A stretch of DNA of 64,000 nt from Micromonospora sp. DSM 45708 (lineage in GTDB: Bacteria; Actinomycetota; Actinomycetes; Mycobacteriales; Micromonosporaceae): contig NZ_CP154796.1 in the NCBI RefSeq assembly GCF_039566955.1, positions 5,084,001 to 5,148,000 on the forward strand. Direction: 5' to 3'. The stretch's first letter is position 1; every line of letters starts with the position of its first letter. The position numbers and the translations under genes are program-made. Shown here in pieces: positions 1-9,535 of the stretch. The notes beneath the pieces were generated by a model, which ran no database searches, was not told the origin of the DNA, and saw nothing but the letters and a program-made list of their open reading frames with translations.

Positions 1-77
1 TGGAGCACCTGCGGACCGTGGCGCTGAGCCCGGCGGCCAGTCGGGACCAGCTCCTTCGTCTGCTCAACGAGAGGTGA
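1..77 (+). CDS. C-terminal end of an XRE/DUF5753-type regulator (partial)
   Basis: Only the last 24 codons are inside the window, ending LRLLNER and stop TGA at 75-77. The helical tail resembles the C-terminus of actinobacterial helix-turn-helix proteins with a DUF5753 domain. The next gene is a DUF397 protein 4 bases downstream, the usual partner of such regulators, which is the main support for the call. The DNA-binding domain lies outside the window and cannot be checked. Confidence 0.55.
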   Translation, partial: EHLRTVALSPAASRDQLLRLLNER

Positions 78-81
78 CCGC

Positions 82-282
82 ATGAACGGCACGAACCCCA
101 GCCACTCCACGCCGCCGCGTTGGCGCAAGAGCAGCCACAGCGGCGACGAGGGCGCCTGCGTGGAGATGGCGCCGCTGCCGGAGACGGTCGCGGTCCGTGA
201 CTCCAAGGACCCGACCGGCCCGGTGCTGGTCTTCCCGCCGGCCGCCTGGGCCGCCTTCACCGCCGCTCCGCCGCGCGCCTGA
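82..282 (+). CDS. DUF397 domain protein
   Basis: A 66-residue protein with the DUF397 signature: WRKSSHSGDEGACVEMA near the N-terminus, then [14 protein letters not shown] and a final FPPAAWAAF block. DUF397 proteins are encoded next to XRE/DUF5753 regulators in actinomycetes and some are reported to act with them in controlling development and antibiotic production. The biochemical role of this one is unknown. ATG at 82 has a purine-rich GAGAGG just upstream, overlapping the end of the preceding regulator, so the two genes are probably cotranscribed. A second pair of the same type lies at 47.9-49.0 kb. Confidence 0.9.
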   Translation: MNGTNPSHSTPPRWRKSSHSGDEGACVEMAPLPETVAVRDSKDPTGPVLVFPPAAWAAFTAAPPRA

Positions 283-298
283 GCGCGGGGTGTCGACC

Positions 299-338
299 GG
301 GGCCCCCGCCGCTGCCAACGGCGTCAGGCGGGGGCCCC
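299..338. terminator. Bidirectional terminator hairpin
   Basis: Perfect 12-bp inverted repeat (GGGGCCCCCGCC at 299-310, complement at 327-338) with a 16-base loop between the convergent DUF397 gene and the ROK kinase. The right arm overlaps the last codons of the kinase. No U-tract, as is common in actinobacteria. Confidence 0.7.
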
Positions 339-1412
339 GCCCGTCACCCGTTCCAGGGCGGCGATGGCGACGCCGCGCGCACCGGCCATGTCGCGGTCCG
401 GGACCAGCGCGAAGGTCGCCACCGCGCGCTGCTCGTCGCGGAGCACCGTGTGCGCGGCGACGGTGGCGAGGAACCAGTCACGGAACTCCGGCGCGGCCTC
501 CACCACGCCCCCACCGACGAAGTACGCGTGCGGATCGGTGAAGTTGGCCGCGATGGTGAACAGCCGACCCAGCGCCCGGGCCTGCTGGCCGAACACCTGC
601 CGGGCCAACGGGTCGCCCCGCTCGCCGAGGTCGCGGAGCAGCTTCGCCGCCCGGCCGGGCTCCTCCGCGACCAGCGGGTGCACCGGGTGCCGGGCCAGCC
701 AGTACGGCAGCAGGTTACGCCGGATGGCGGTGAGCGAGGCGACGCTCTCCGCGTCCCCGGCGAAACCGCAGGCACAGACCGGCACCGGCTGGCCCGGCTC
801 GAGCAGCCCGTCCAGCGGGATGTGCACGTGCCCGAACTCGCCCGCCATGCCGGCCGCGCCGCCGACCACCCGGCCGGCCTCGACCACGCCCCCGCCGAGG
901 CCGGTGCCGACGATCGCGGACACCGACGAGCGGGCCATCGCGTCCGCGCCGAAGTGCACGTGGTGCGCGTAGAGGGCGGCGGCGTTGCCGTCGTTGGCGT
1001 ACACCACCGGCAGCCCGAGCCGCCGCTCCAGCGCGCCCCGCACGTCGTAGCCGCGCCAGGCGGGCTGGGCGAAGTTCGTCGACCCGCGCGACGAGATCAC
1101 GCCGGTGGCGCTGGCCGGGCCGGGCGTGTCCAGCCCGACCGCGCGGACCAGCCCGCGCGGCACCCCGGTGTACGCGAGCACGCCGTCGAAGGCCCGCGCG
1201 AGCGCCTCGATGGCCGCCTCCGGGCCGTCGCCCACCTCACTCGGGATCTCCCGCAGCCCGTCCACCAGGAACCGGCCGTCGACGGTCAGCACGGTGGCGT
1301 TGTTGCTCGTGCCGCCGTTGTCCAACCCCACCACCACCGGCACCCCTGCGCTGCCCACCGCCACCGCCTCCCCCGTCGGGTCTGAGCCGAGGTTAGTTCC
1401 CGGCGGGCCCAC
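324..1412 (-). CDS. ROK family sugar kinase / regulator-like protein
   Basis: A 362-residue cytoplasmic protein of the ROK family (glucokinase-like, ATP-dependent phosphorylation of a hexose or amino sugar). The N-terminal phosphate-binding loop is GLDNGGTSN (Asp31 onward), and AGEFGHVHIP matches the ROK active-site region. There is no N-terminal winged helix, so it looks like a kinase rather than a repressor. Oddities: the zinc motif reads CACGFAGDAES, in which the last Cys of the family pattern CxCGxxGCxE is replaced by Asp, and the loop has Asn-Asn where many ROK kinases have Lys. Substrate cannot be named. A GTG start about 20 codons further in is also possible. It follows the methyltransferase gene by 15 bases and may be cotranscribed with it. 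Confidence 0.8.
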   Translation of the reverse strand: MGPPGTNLGSDPTGEAVAVGSAGVPVVVGLDNGGTSNNATVLTVDGRFLVDGLREIPSEVGDGPEAAIEALARAFDGVLAYTGVPRGLVRAVGLDTPGPASATGVISSRGSTNFAQPAWRGYDVRGALERRLGLPVVYANDGNAAALYAHHVHFGADAMARSSVSAIVGTGLGGGVVEAGRVVGGAAGMAGEFGHVHIPLDGLLEPGQPVPVCACGFAGDAESVASLTAIRRNLLPYWLARHPVHPLVAEEPGRAAKLLRDLGERGDPLARQVFGQQARALGRLFTIAANFTDPHAYFVGGGVVEAAPEFRDWFLATVAAHTVLRDEQRAVATFALVPDRDMAGARGVAIAALERVTGGAPA

Positions 1413-1427
1413 CCGCCACGGCCACGG

Positions 1428-2219
1428 TCAGCCGGGACGACGGCCGGTCACGGCGGTGGCCTCCCACTCCTCGTCGCGGACCACGGTCGGGTCCAGCCCG
1501 GCGGCGGTGAACACGGCGCAGAGCGTCGGCGCCTGCTCGGCGCTCACCTCGACCGCGAGGTGGCCGCCCGGGGCCAGCCACTCGGCCGCGCCGGCGGCCA
1601 CCCGGCGCAGCACCGCGAGCCCGTCCGCGCCGCCGTCCAGCGCCACCGGGGCCTCGTGCAGCCGCGCCTCGGCCGGCAGCGTCGCCACCGCGCCGCTCGG
1701 CACGTACGGGGCGTTCGCCACCACCAGGTCCAGCCGGCCGCGCCAGCGCGCCGGCACCGGGTCGAACAGGTCACCCCGGTAGACCGGCACGCCCAGCGGG
1801 TCGAGGTTGCGCCGGGCGCAGGCCACCGCCACCGGGTCGACGTCGGCGGCGCCCAGCCAGCGCGGGGCCAGCCGGTCGTGCAGCACCACGGCGGCGGCGC
1901 CGGAGCCGCAGCACAGGTCGAGCACCGCCGGCGCCGGCCCGGCGACCGCCACGGCGGCGTCGACGAGCAGCGCGGTACGCCCCCGGGGCACGAACACGCC
2001 GGGGTGGACGACGACCCGCCGGCCGCAGAACTCGGCCCAGCCGAGCAGGTGCTCCAGCGGCAGGCCGGCGACGCGGCGGTCGGCCAGGCGGGTCAGCGCC
2101 TCGGCCGAATCGGCGGCGGCGATCAGGAGATCCGCCTCGTCCTCGGCGAAGACGCAGCCGGCGGCACGCAGCCGGCGGACGAGGGCGGGACGGTCGGGAG
2201 TGAACACGGTGGATGCCAT
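1428..2219 (-). CDS. PrmC/HemK-like protein-(glutamine-N5) methyltransferase
   Basis: A 263-residue SAM-dependent methyltransferase. DLCCGSGAAAVVL is motif I (SAM binding) and NAPYVPSGAV is motif IV. The true release-factor enzyme PrmC has NPPY here, so the Ala points to the PrmC-related actinobacterial subfamily whose substrate is not established. Start ATG at 2219 is chosen because the homologous part begins MASTVFTPDRPALV and a GAAAGG ribosome site lies 7-8 bases upstream; in-frame codons extend further up to 2399 but have no similarity to the family. The 189-base gap upstream holds no gene I can support. Confidence 0.8.
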   Translation of the reverse strand: MASTVFTPDRPALVRRLRAAGCVFAEDEADLLIAAADSAEALTRLADRRVAGLPLEHLLGWAEFCGRRVVVHPGVFVPRGRTALLVDAAVAVAGPAPAVLDLCCGSGAAAVVLHDRLAPRWLGAADVDPVAVACARRNLDPLGVPVYRGDLFDPVPARWRGRLDLVVANAPYVPSGAVATLPAEARLHEAPVALDGGADGLAVLRRVAAGAAEWLAPGGHLAVEVSAEQAPTLCAVFTAAGLDPTVVRDEEWEATAVTGRRPG

Positions 2220-2408
2220 GGCAAGCCTTTCGGGGAACGCTCGTCGGCGCCCCCGGCGTCGCCTCAGCCCCGGGGCGACACGGACTCGGAGGGAGCGCCG
2301 GTCCTCTGCTGGTGGATCGGACTCACCTCCTCGGTGTCGGGGCCGCACGGGCCGTGGCTGCCCGTCACGATAGCCCAGCGGCCGACCCGCCGTCAGCACC
2401 CCGGCACG

Positions 2409-3527
2409 TCAGCGCGCGGCGGCGTCCAGCGCCGCGGCCACGTCGGCGACCAGGTCGGCGACGTCCTCGATGCCGCAGGAGAGCCGGACGAAGCCGGGCG
2501 CGGTGTCGTCGCCCCACTGGGCCCGCCGGTCGGCGGTGGTGTGCAGGCCGCCGAACGAGGTGGCGGCGGCCACCAGGCGGGACGCGTCGAGGAACCGGGC
2601 CACCCGGTCGGCGTCGCCCAGGTCGAAGGAGAGCACGCCGGGGATGCGCCGCATCTGCGTCGACGCCACCCGGTACGCCGGGTCCGCCGGCCGGCCGGGC
2701 CAACGCAGGCCGGTCACGTCCGGACGGCCGGCGAGCAGCTCGGCCAGCGCCCCGGCGTTGGCGGTCTGCCGGGCCAGCCGCAGGTCGACGGTGGCCAGCG
2801 AGCGGTGGGCCAGCCAGCAGTCGAACGCGCCGGGCACGCCGCCGGTGGTGGTCCGCCAGCCGGTCACCGCGTCGCGCAGCGCGGCGTCGCGCGTCGCCAC
2901 GTAGCCGAGCAGCAGGTCCGAGTGGCCGGTGAGCGCCTTGGTGCCGGAGGCGACCACCACGTCCGCGCCGAGGTCCAGCGGGCGCTGCCCGAGCGGCGTC
3001 GCGGTGGTGTTGTCCACCGCCAGCAGCGCGCCCGCGGCGTGCGCCGCCCCGGCCAGCGCCGGCACGTCGGCCACGTCGAGGCCGGGGTTCGCCGGCGTCT
3101 CCAGCAGCACCAGCCGGACGCCGTCGAACGACGGGTACGGCCCGGCGGTCGGCACGAGGACGACGCGTACGCCGATCCGGTCCAGCGTCTCGGCGGCGAA
3201 CGCGCGCACCGGGAAGTAGCCGTCGGCGGGGAGCAGCGCCGTGTCACCGGGACGCAGCACGGCCAGCAGCAGCCCGGTGATGGCCGCCTGGCCGCTGGCG
3301 AAGGCCCGGCAGTCACCGCCCTCCAGCTCGCCGATCGCCGCTTCCAGCAGCCGGCGGGTGGGATTGTCCGGCCGCCCGTACCCGTCGGGCGCCGCCGCCG
3401 GCCCGCGCCACGGGTCGAGGTGGTACGGCGCGGCGAACACCGGGCCGGGCAGGAACGGCTGGCCCGGCACCGCCTCCGGCAGGCCGGCGTGGACGCTGCG
3501 GGTGCCGTCCCCCCAGCGCTCGCTCAC
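2409..3527 (-). CDS. Cystathionine gamma-synthase/lyase family PLP enzyme
   Basis: A 372-residue fold-type I PLP enzyme of the Cys/Met metabolism family. [18 protein letters not shown] carries the PLP lysine (Lys of SGTK), [13 protein letters not shown] is the tyrosine and arginine phosphate-binding segment, and GTRSVHAGL is the usual N-terminus. The family interconverts cystathionine, homocysteine and cysteine; synthase and lyase cannot be separated by eye. GTG at 3527 forms a 4-base GTGA overlap with the gpsA stop, so translation is probably coupled. The start is certain to within a few codons. Confidence 0.85.
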   Translation of the reverse strand: MSERWGDGTRSVHAGLPEAVPGQPFLPGPVFAAPYHLDPWRGPAAAPDGYGRPDNPTRRLLEAAIGELEGGDCRAFASGQAAITGLLLAVLRPGDTALLPADGYFPVRAFAAETLDRIGVRVVLVPTAGPYPSFDGVRLVLLETPANPGLDVADVPALAGAAHAAGALLAVDNTTATPLGQRPLDLGADVVVASGTKALTGHSDLLLGYVATRDAALRDAVTGWRTTTGGVPGAFDCWLAHRSLATVDLRLARQTANAGALAELLAGRPDVTGLRWPGRPADPAYRVASTQMRRIPGVLSFDLGDADRVARFLDASRLVAAATSFGGLHTTADRRAQWGDDTAPGFVRLSCGIEDVADLVADVAAALDAAAR

Positions 3528-4531
3528 TCGTACGACTCCGGCTTGGCGGTGCGGCTCATCAGCGCGTCCACGGCGAGACGGGGGTCCATCCCCTCGTGGC
3601 AGATCCGCTCGATCTGCTCGGTGATCGGCATCTCCACCCCGTGCGCCCGGGCCAGGTCCCGGATGGCCAGGCAGCTCTTCACGCCCTCGGCGGTCTGCCG
3701 GGTGGCCGCCTGGGCCTGCTCCAGCGTCTCGCCCCGGCCCAGGTGCTCGCCGAACGTGCGGTTGCGGGCCAGCGGCGACGAGCAGGAGGCGACCAGGTCG
3801 CCCATGCCGGCCAGCCCGGCGAAGGTGATCGGGTCGGCGCCGAGCGCCACGCCCAGCCGGGCGGTCTCGGCCAGGCCGCGGGTCATCAGCATGGCGCGGG
3901 TGTTGTCGCCGAAGCCCATCGCGGTGGCGATGCCGTACGACAGCGCGATCACGTTCTTCACCGCGCCGCCCAGCTCGCAGCCGATCACGTCGTCGTTGGT
4001 GTACGGGCGGAAGTAGGGCGTCCGGATCGACGCCTGCACCAGCGCGGTACGCCGACTGTCGGTGCCGGCGACCACGGTGGCGGCGGGCTGTTCGGCGGCG
4101 ATCTCCGGGGCCAGGTTGGGCCCGGAGACGACGACCACCCGGTCGGCCGGCACCCCGGCCGTCTCCATGATCACCTGGCTCATCCGCTTGGTGGTGCCCA
4201 GCTCGATGCCCTTCATCAGGGACACCAGCGTGGCGTCGGGGGCCAGGTGCGGCGTCCACTCGGCGAGGTTGCCGCGCAGCGTCTGCGAGGGCACCGACAG
4301 CACCACCACCTCGGCGCCCTCGATCGCCTCGGCGGCGTCGCCGGTAGCGGTGACCCGCTCGGGCAGGCGCACGTCCGGCAGGTACTCCGGATTGTGCCGC
4401 CCGGTCCGGATCGCCTCGGCCACCGCGGCGCGGCGGGCCAGCACCGTCACGTCCCGCCCGGCATCGGCGAGGATCTTGGCGAACGCGGTCCCCCAGGAAC
4501 CGGCGCCCAGCACCGCGACGTGCCCGCTCAT
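3524..4531 (-). CDS. gpsA: Glycerol-3-phosphate dehydrogenase [NAD(P)+]
   Basis: Reduces dihydroxyacetone phosphate to sn-glycerol 3-phosphate for phospholipid synthesis. The 335-residue protein has the N-terminal dinucleotide loop [15 protein letters not shown], the substrate-site lysine segment [10 protein letters not shown] and the conserved [17 protein letters not shown] and [11 protein letters not shown] blocks. ATG at 4531 overlaps the plsC stop by 4 bases (ATGA), so plsC-gpsA-PLP enzyme form one operon, and PlsC uses the lipid made from the GpsA product. Confidence 0.96.
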   Translation of the reverse strand: MSGHVAVLGAGSWGTAFAKILADAGRDVTVLARRAAVAEAIRTGRHNPEYLPDVRLPERVTATGDAAEAIEGAEVVVLSVPSQTLRGNLAEWTPHLAPDATLVSLMKGIELGTTKRMSQVIMETAGVPADRVVVVSGPNLAPEIAAEQPAATVVAGTDSRRTALVQASIRTPYFRPYTNDDVIGCELGGAVKNVIALSYGIATAMGFGDNTRAMLMTRGLAETARLGVALGADPITFAGLAGMGDLVASCSSPLARNRTFGEHLGRGETLEQAQAATRQTAEGVKSCLAIRDLARAHGVEMPITEQIERICHEGMDPRLAVDALMSRTAKPESYE

Positions 4532-5253
4532 TCGGAGACCTCCCGCGTGCCGGTGCGGGCCGGCCGCTGCCACAGCGGCGGCGGCGTGCCACCCCGGATC
4601 TCGGCGACCAGGTCCCGGATCCGCAGCATGATGGTGTCCGTCATCTCCTCCAGGATCGGCCGGGTCGGCGTGGCGCCCGCCCACCGGCCCAGGTCGACCG
4701 GCGGCCCGGCGACCACCGTCACCGGGGTACGCGGGCGCAGCCCGAACCGGGCCGTGCGCGGGTCGAACATCCGCTCCGGGCCGACCATGGCCACCGGGAT
4801 CACCGGGGCGCCGGTGGCCAGCGCCAGCCGGGCCGCCCCGGTCTTGCCCTTCATCGGCCACAGCTCCGGTTCCCGGGTGGTGGTCCCCTCCGGGTAGATC
4901 ACCACGGCGCCTCCCTCGTCCAGCGCGGCGATCAGCTTGTCCAGCGACTTCACCGCCTCGACGCTGCCCCGCTCGACCGGGATCTGCCGGCACCGGTGCA
5001 GGATCCAGCCGATCACCGGCACCCGGAACACGCTGGCCTTGCCGAGGAACTGCGGCCAGCGGCCGGCGTCGTAGACGAAGTGCGCGGAGACCAGCGGGTC
5101 GGCGTGCGAGATGTGGTTGGGCACGATGATGATGCCGCCCTCACCCCGTAGGTGCTCCATGCCCCGCCAGGTGCGCCGGGTCCAGACGGTCAACACCGGC
5201 TTCACCAGCACCACGGCGAACCGTTGCCAGAATCCCAGCCTCCGCGGTGCCAC
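4528..5253 (-). CDS. plsC: 1-acyl-sn-glycerol-3-phosphate acyltransferase
   Basis: A 241-residue lysophosphatidic acid acyltransferase of the PlsC family, acting at the inner membrane face. The catalytic HX4D motif is NHISHADP (near residue 52) and the substrate motif is [10 protein letters not shown] hydrophobic N-terminal stretch ([13 protein letters not shown]) may anchor it. GTG at 5253 has a strong AGGAGG site 5 bases upstream. First gene of the plsC-gpsA operon and divergent from fbiD. Confidence 0.93.
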   Translation of the reverse strand: MAPRRLGFWQRFAVVLVKPVLTVWTRRTWRGMEHLRGEGGIIIVPNHISHADPLVSAHFVYDAGRWPQFLGKASVFRVPVIGWILHRCRQIPVERGSVEAVKSLDKLIAALDEGGAVVIYPEGTTTREPELWPMKGKTGAARLALATGAPVIPVAMVGPERMFDPRTARFGLRPRTPVTVVAGPPVDLGRWAGATPTRPILEEMTDTIMLRIRDLVAEIRGGTPPPLWQRPARTGTREVSE

Positions 5254-5349
5254 AGTGCCTCCTCGTTCCGCCCCACGCGCCCCGGGGAAGAATCATGCCT
5301 GCTCGCCCCCGGTCCGGCCAGTGAGGGTACCGCCGGCGACGCTGGCAGG

Positions 5350-6195
5350 ATGGGCGGCGTGCCTGAGCCCCGCTGGACCGTGGTGACCCCGGTGAAGCGC
5401 CTCGGGGTGGCGAAGAGCCGCCTGCGGGGCGCGCTGCCCGGCGTACCCCATGAGGAGCTGGCGCTGGCCCTGGCGGCCGACACGGTGCGCGCGGCGCTGG
5501 CCTGCCCGGCGGTCGGGCGGGTGCTGGTGGTCACCGACGACCCGCGGGTGACCGCGACCGTGACCGCGGCGGGCGCCCGGGTCGTGGCCGACCCCGCCGG
5601 CGGGCTCAACGCCGCCTTCCGGCACGGCGCCGCGGTGGCCGGGCCGCACGCCCCGGTGGCCGCCCTCACCGCGGACCTGCCGGCGCTGCGCCCGGCCGAG
5701 CTGGCCGCGGCGCTGCGCGCGGCCGAGGGGGTACGCGGATTCGTCGCCGACGCCCCGGGCGCAGGGACGGTGCTGCTGGCCACGCCGCCCGGGGTCCCGC
5801 TGGCGCCCCGCTTCGGGCCCGGCTCGGCCGGAGCGCACGCGGCCAGCGGCGCGCTGCCGCTGGCCGGCGACTGGCCCAGCCTGCGGCGGGACGTGGACAC
5901 CGCGGCCGACCTGGCCACCGCCGCCGGGCTGGGCGTGGGGCCGCGCACCGGCGCGCTGCTGGACCGCGCCGGCGACCCGGTCCGGTACGGTGCTGGCATG
6001 CAGGGCACGGTGGCCACCTACGACGCGGCGACGCGCAGCGGCGTGCTGCTGCTCGACGACGGCACCGAGCTGGCGTTCCCGGCCCGCGCCTTCGACGCCT
6101 CCGGGCTGCGGCTGCTGCGGCTCGGGCAGCGGGTCCGCGTCGAGCGGGACGCGGCCGGCGACGTCACCCGGGTGACGTTGCCGACGATGGCCTGA
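5350..6195 (+). CDS. fbiD: FbiD/CofC guanylyltransferase fused to a cold-shock-like domain
   Basis: F420 biosynthesis enzyme that activates a three-carbon phosphate (2-phospholactate in archaea, phosphoenolpyruvate in mycobacteria) with GTP. Residues 1 to about 215 match CofC/Fbi[20 protein letters not shown] is the nucleotide-binding N-terminus, followed by [20 protein letters not shown] and [10 protein letters not shown]. The reading frame then runs without a stop into about 65 residues beginning [15 protein letters not shown], which resemble a cold-shock OB-fold but lack its aromatic RNA-binding motifs. The domain has its own ATG at 5998, so it could also be made separately, though no good ribosome site precedes it. 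Start ATG 5350 fits the family N-terminus. GTG 5359 is an alternative. Confidence 0.88.
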   Translation: MGGVPEPRWTVVTPVKRLGVAKSRLRGALPGVPHEELALALAADTVRAALACPAVGRVLVVTDDPRVTATVTAAGARVVADPAGGLNAAFRHGAAVAGPHAPVAALTADLPALRPAELAAALRAAEGVRGFVADAPGAGTVLLATPPGVPLAPRFGPGSAGAHAASGALPLAGDWPSLRRDVDTAADLATAAGLGVGPRTGALLDRAGDPVRYGAGMQGTVATYDAATRSGVLLLDDGTELAFPARAFDASGLRLLRLGQRVRVERDAAGDVTRVTLPTMA

Positions 6196-6245
6196 ACAAC
6201 CTGGTCGAGTTCATTTTCCGTTCACCCTCGTCAGGGAATCATGGG

Positions 6246-8555
6246 GTGGTGAGCACCCCTCGCGAGCACCCCGACGGTCCGCCGCCCCTCCTCGACCCCG
6301 GCACGCCCCGCAACGGCCGCCCGACGCGCGGCGCGGACGGGCGGTTCCGGCCGTCCCGGCCGCCCGAGGAGCGCCTCGGGGACGACCCGGACGCGGCCGG
6401 CGCCACCGGGCTGGACGAGCCGCTCGACCCGGTCGAGGGGCCCGGCCCGATCGCCGGGACCGCCCCGGAGGACGGGCCCCCGGCCGCGGAGCCGCTGCCG
6501 GAGGACCGCTTCCTCAACCGGGAGCTGTCCTGGCTCGACTTCAACACCCGGGTGCTCGCGCTCGCCGAGGACCCCCGGACGCCGCTGCTGGAACGGGCGA
6601 AGTTCCTGGCCATCTTCGCCGGGAACCTGGACGAGTTCTACATGGTGCGGGTGGCCGGGCTGAAGCGCCGGCTCTCCGCCGGCCTGCCGGTTCGCGGCGG
6701 CGACCGGCTGCCGCTGCGCACCCAGCTCGACCTGATCACGGAGAAGGCCGCCGACCTGGTCGCCCGGCACGCCGCCTGCTTCGTCGACGACGTGCTCCCC
6801 CGGCTCGCCGAATCCGACGTGCGCATCCTGCGCTGGAGCGAGTTGGACGACGCCGAGCGGGAGCGGCTGCGCACCTGGTTCCGGGAGCACATCTTCCCGG
6901 TGCTCACCCCGCTGGCCGTCGACCCGGCGCACCCGTTCCCCTACATCTCCGGCCGGTCCCTGAACCTCGCCGTCTCGGTCCGCGACCCGGACGGCGGCTC
7001 CGAACTCTTCGCCCGGGTCAAGGTGCCGAACAACGTGCCCCGGTTCGTCCGGGTCGCCCGGGACCGGCCCGGTGTCCGCTTCCTGCCCGTGGAGGACCTC
7101 ATCTCCGTCCACCTGGGCCAGCTCTTCTCCGGCATGCAGGTGGTCGAGTGCCACCTGTTCCGGGTCACCCGCAACGCCGAGGTGGAGGTCGACGAGGACC
7201 GCGACGAGGACCTGCTCCAGGCCCTCGAACGGGAACTGGCCCGGCGCCGGTTCGGCCCGCCGGTACGGCTGGAGGTGGCCGCCTCCATCTCCGACCACAT
7301 GCTGGAGCTGCTCGTCCGCGAGCTGGACATGGACGACCACGACGTGCTGCGGGTCCGCGGGCTGGTCGACCTCTCCGCGCTCTGGCAGGTGTACGGCGAG
7401 GCCGACCGCCCCGACCTCAAGGACCGGCCGTTCGTGCCGGCCACCCATCCCCGGCTCACCGAGGGCGAGGTGCCGCGCAGCGTCTTCGCCACCCTGCGCG
7501 ACGGGGACGTGCTGGTGCACCACCCGTACCACTCGTTCGCGACCAGCGTGCAACGCTTCGTCGAGCAGGCCGCGGCCGACCCGGACGTGCTCGCCATCAA
7601 GCAGACGCTGTACCGCACCAGCGGCGACTCACCGATCGTCGACGCGCTCGTCGACGCCGCCGCCGCCGGCAAGCAGGTGGTGGTGCTGGTCGAGGTGAAG
7701 GCGCGCTTCGACGAGGTGGCCAACATCGGCTGGGCACGCACCCTGGAACGGGCCGGCTGCCACGTGGTCTACGGCCTGGTCGGCCTGAAGACGCACTGCA
7801 AGACCGCGCTGGTGGTGCGGCAGGAGGGCAACCAGATCCGGCGCTACTGCCACATCGGCACCGGCAACTACCACCCGAAGACCGCCCGGCTCTACGAGGA
7901 CTTCGGCATGCTCACCGCCGACCCGGAGATCGGCGCCGACCTGACCGACCTGTTCAACGTGCTCACCGGCTACAGCCGGCAGACGGCCTTCCGGCGGCTG
8001 CTGGTCGCGCCGCAGGGCATCCGCAGCGGCCTGATCGAACGGATCGAGCGGGAGATCGAACACGTCCGGCTGGGCATGCCCGGCCTGGTGCAGTTCAAGG
8101 TGAACGCGCTCGTCGACGAGGAGATCACCGACGCGCTCTACCGGGCGTCGCGGGCCGGCGTCCACGTGGACCTGCTGATCCGGGGCATGTGCACGCTGCG
8201 GCCCGGCGTGCCGGGGCTGTCGGAGAACATCCGGGTCCGGTCGATCCTCGGCCGGTTCCTGGAGCACTCGCGCATCTTCCGGTTCGGCAACAACGGCGAC
8301 GCCGAGTTCTGGATGGGGTCGGCCGACCTGATGCACCGCAACCTGGACCGCCGGGTGGAGGCGCTGGTGCAGGTGAGCGACCCGGTGGCCCGGGCCGAGC
8401 TGGACCACGTGCTCGCCGCCGCGTTCGACCCCGAGGTGGACGCGTTCGAGCTGGCCGCGGACGGCACCTGGCACCGGCGTACCGGCGACGGCGACACGCC
8501 GTCGACCCATCTCCAGGACCTGTTGCTGCGCCGGGTCGGCGGCCGGGCGGACTGA
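6246..8555 (+). CDS. ppk: RNA degradosome-type polyphosphate kinase
   Basis: A 769-residue PPK1 that reversibly polymerises ATP gamma-phosphate into polyphosphate. About 85 residues of low-complexity Pro/Asp/Gly precede the conserved start [14 protein letters not shown]. Other family blocks are [15 protein letters not shown] ([16 protein letters not shown]), [15 protein letters not shown], and [19 protein letters not shown], which holds the histidine that becomes phosphorylated. GTG at 6246 or 6249. It is followed 40 bases later by mutT1, the same pairing as in mycobacteria. Confidence 0.97.
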   Translation: MVSTPREHPDGPPPLLDPGTPRNGRPTRGADGRFRPSRPPEERLGDDPDAAGATGLDEPLDPVEGPGPIAGTAPEDGPPAAEPLPEDRFLNRELSWLDFNTRVLALAEDPRTPLLERAKFLAIFAGNLDEFYMVRVAGLKRRLSAGLPVRGGDRLPLRTQLDLITEKAADLVARHAACFVDDVLPRLAESDVRILRWSELDDAERERLRTWFREHIFPVLTPLAVDPAHPFPYISGRSLNLAVSVRDPDGGSELFARVKVPNNVPRFVRVARDRPGVRFLPVEDLISVHLGQLFSGMQVVECHLFRVTRNAEVEVDEDRDEDLLQALERELARRRFGPPVRLEVAASISDHMLELLVRELDMDDHDVLRVRGLVDLSALWQVYGEADRPDLKDRPFVPATHPRLTEGEVPRSVFATLRDGDVLVHHPYHSFATSVQRFVEQAAADPDVLAIKQTLYRTSGDSPIVDALVDAAAAGKQVVVLVEVKARFDEVANIGWARTLERAGCHVVYGLVGLKTHCKTALVVRQEGNQIRRYCHIGTGNYHPKTARLYEDFGMLTADPEIGADLTDLFNVLTGYSRQTAFRRLLVAPQGIRSGLIERIEREIEHVRLGMPGLVQFKVNALVDEEITDALYRASRAGVHVDLLIRGMCTLRPGVPGLSENIRVRSILGRFLEHSRIFRFGNNGDAEFWMGSADLMHRNLDRRVEALVQVSDPVARAELDHVLAAAFDPEVDAFELAADGTWHRRTGDGDTPSTHLQDLLLRRVGGRAD

Positions 8556-8595
8556 GCGGCGCGCGACAGGCGACGGGCGGGCATACGGTGATCGG

Positions 8596-9477
8596 ATGAG
8601 CGACGACGAGCCGGTGCGGATCCGGGCGGCCGGCGGGGTCGTCTGGCGGTCCGGCCCGGCCGGCGTCGAGGTCTGCCTGGTGCACCGCCCCCGGTACGGC
8701 GACTGGTCGCTGCCGAAGGGCAAACTGGACGCCGGTGAGCACCCGCTGGTGGCCGCCGTCCGGGAGGTGGCCGAGGAGACCGACGTGCGGGCGGTGCCGC
8801 AGGTGCGCCTGCCCACGGTCCGCTACCGCAGCGAGGGTCGCGCCAAGGCCGTCGACTGGTGGTCGATGCGGGCCGTCGGCAGCGGCGGTTTCCAGCCCGG
8901 CACCGAGGTGGACGACGTGGCCTGGTTCCCGGTCGACGCGGCGGCCCGCCGGGTCAGCTACCCGCACGACGCGCAGGTGATCGCCGCGTTCGCGGCGCTG
9001 CCGCCGGTCACCGCGACCGTGCTGCTGGTCCGGCACGCGCACGCCGGCAAGCGGGGCACCTGGTCCGGCCCGGACACCGGCCGGCCGCTGGACGCCGAGG
9101 GGCGGGCCCAGGCACAGGCGCTGGTCCCGCTGGTGGCCCTGGTCCGCCCGGCCCGCCTGCTCTCCGCCTCGGCCCGCCGGTGCGTGCAGACGCTGGACCC
9201 GGCGGCGGCCCGGCTGGACCTGCCGATCGAGGTCTGCGGCGACCTGGACGAGCCGAAGCCGGGCCAGCAACCGGCGGAGTGCGCGTTGGCCGCCGCCGCG
9301 CGGTTGGTCGCGCTGGCCGCCGCCGGGGAGCCGGTCGCGGTGTGCAGCCAGGGCAAGGTGATCCCGGGCGCGCTGGAACGGCTCACCGGCCGCGCCGACG
9401 ACTTCACCACCGCCAAGGGCGGCGGCTGGCTGCTCGCGTTCGCCGGCGACCGCCTCCTGCCCCCCGACCGCTTGTAA
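8596..9477 (+). CDS. mutT1: NUDIX hydrolase with C-terminal histidine-phosphatase domain
   Basis: A 293-residue two-domain protein. Residues 42-64 are a complete Nudix box (GKLDAGEHPLVAAVREVAEE). The second half starts VLLVRHAHAGKR, the RHx catalytic motif of the histidine phosphatase (SixA-like) superfamily. This architecture and position next to ppk match mycobacterial MutT1, which sanitises 8-oxo-dGTP and hydrolyses diadenosine polyphosphates; that activity is inferred here. A TACGGT hexamer at 8584-8589 sits 6 bases before the ATG, suggesting a leaderless transcript. The stop codon runs directly into a palindromic repeat. Confidence 0.9.
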   Translation: MSDDEPVRIRAAGGVVWRSGPAGVEVCLVHRPRYGDWSLPKGKLDAGEHPLVAAVREVAEETDVRAVPQVRLPTVRYRSEGRAKAVDWWSMRAVGSGGFQPGTEVDDVAWFPVDAAARRVSYPHDAQVIAAFAALPPVTATVLLVRHAHAGKRGTWSGPDTGRPLDAEGRAQAQALVPLVALVRPARLLSASARRCVQTLDPAAARLDLPIEVCGDLDEPKPGQQPAECALAAAARLVALAAAGEPVAVCSQGKVIPGALERLTGRADDFTTAKGGGWLLAFAGDRLLPPDRL

Positions 9478-9518
9478 GGAGGGCCCATTGTCAACGCCTC
9501 CGGTATAGCGGGGCCCCT
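9476..9518 (+). repeat. Dispersed intergenic palindromic repeat, copy A
   Basis: AAGGAGGGCCC arm, a TCAACGCCTCCGGTATAG centre and a GGGGCCCCT arm. The first base pair of the repeat is part of the mutT1 TAA stop. Copies B (45035-45077) and C (60351-60395, reversed) have the same plan. It lies between convergent genes and probably ends transcription from both. Confidence 0.75.
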
Positions 9519-9535
9519 GGCGGCGGGCGGGGCGT

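Noticed and set aside
2220..2408. Possible riboswitch or 20-codon leader (MSPIHQQRTGAPSESVSPRG) upstream of the PrmC-like gene
   Set aside because: The GTG follows the AGGAGG with no spacing, no amino acid bias, and no known riboswitch core could be recognised.
1560..4016. 818-codon open frame on the plus strand
   Set aside because: Arg/Gly/His-rich shadow opposite the methyltransferase, PLP enzyme and gpsA genes; no family similarity. High-GC DNA gives many such frames.
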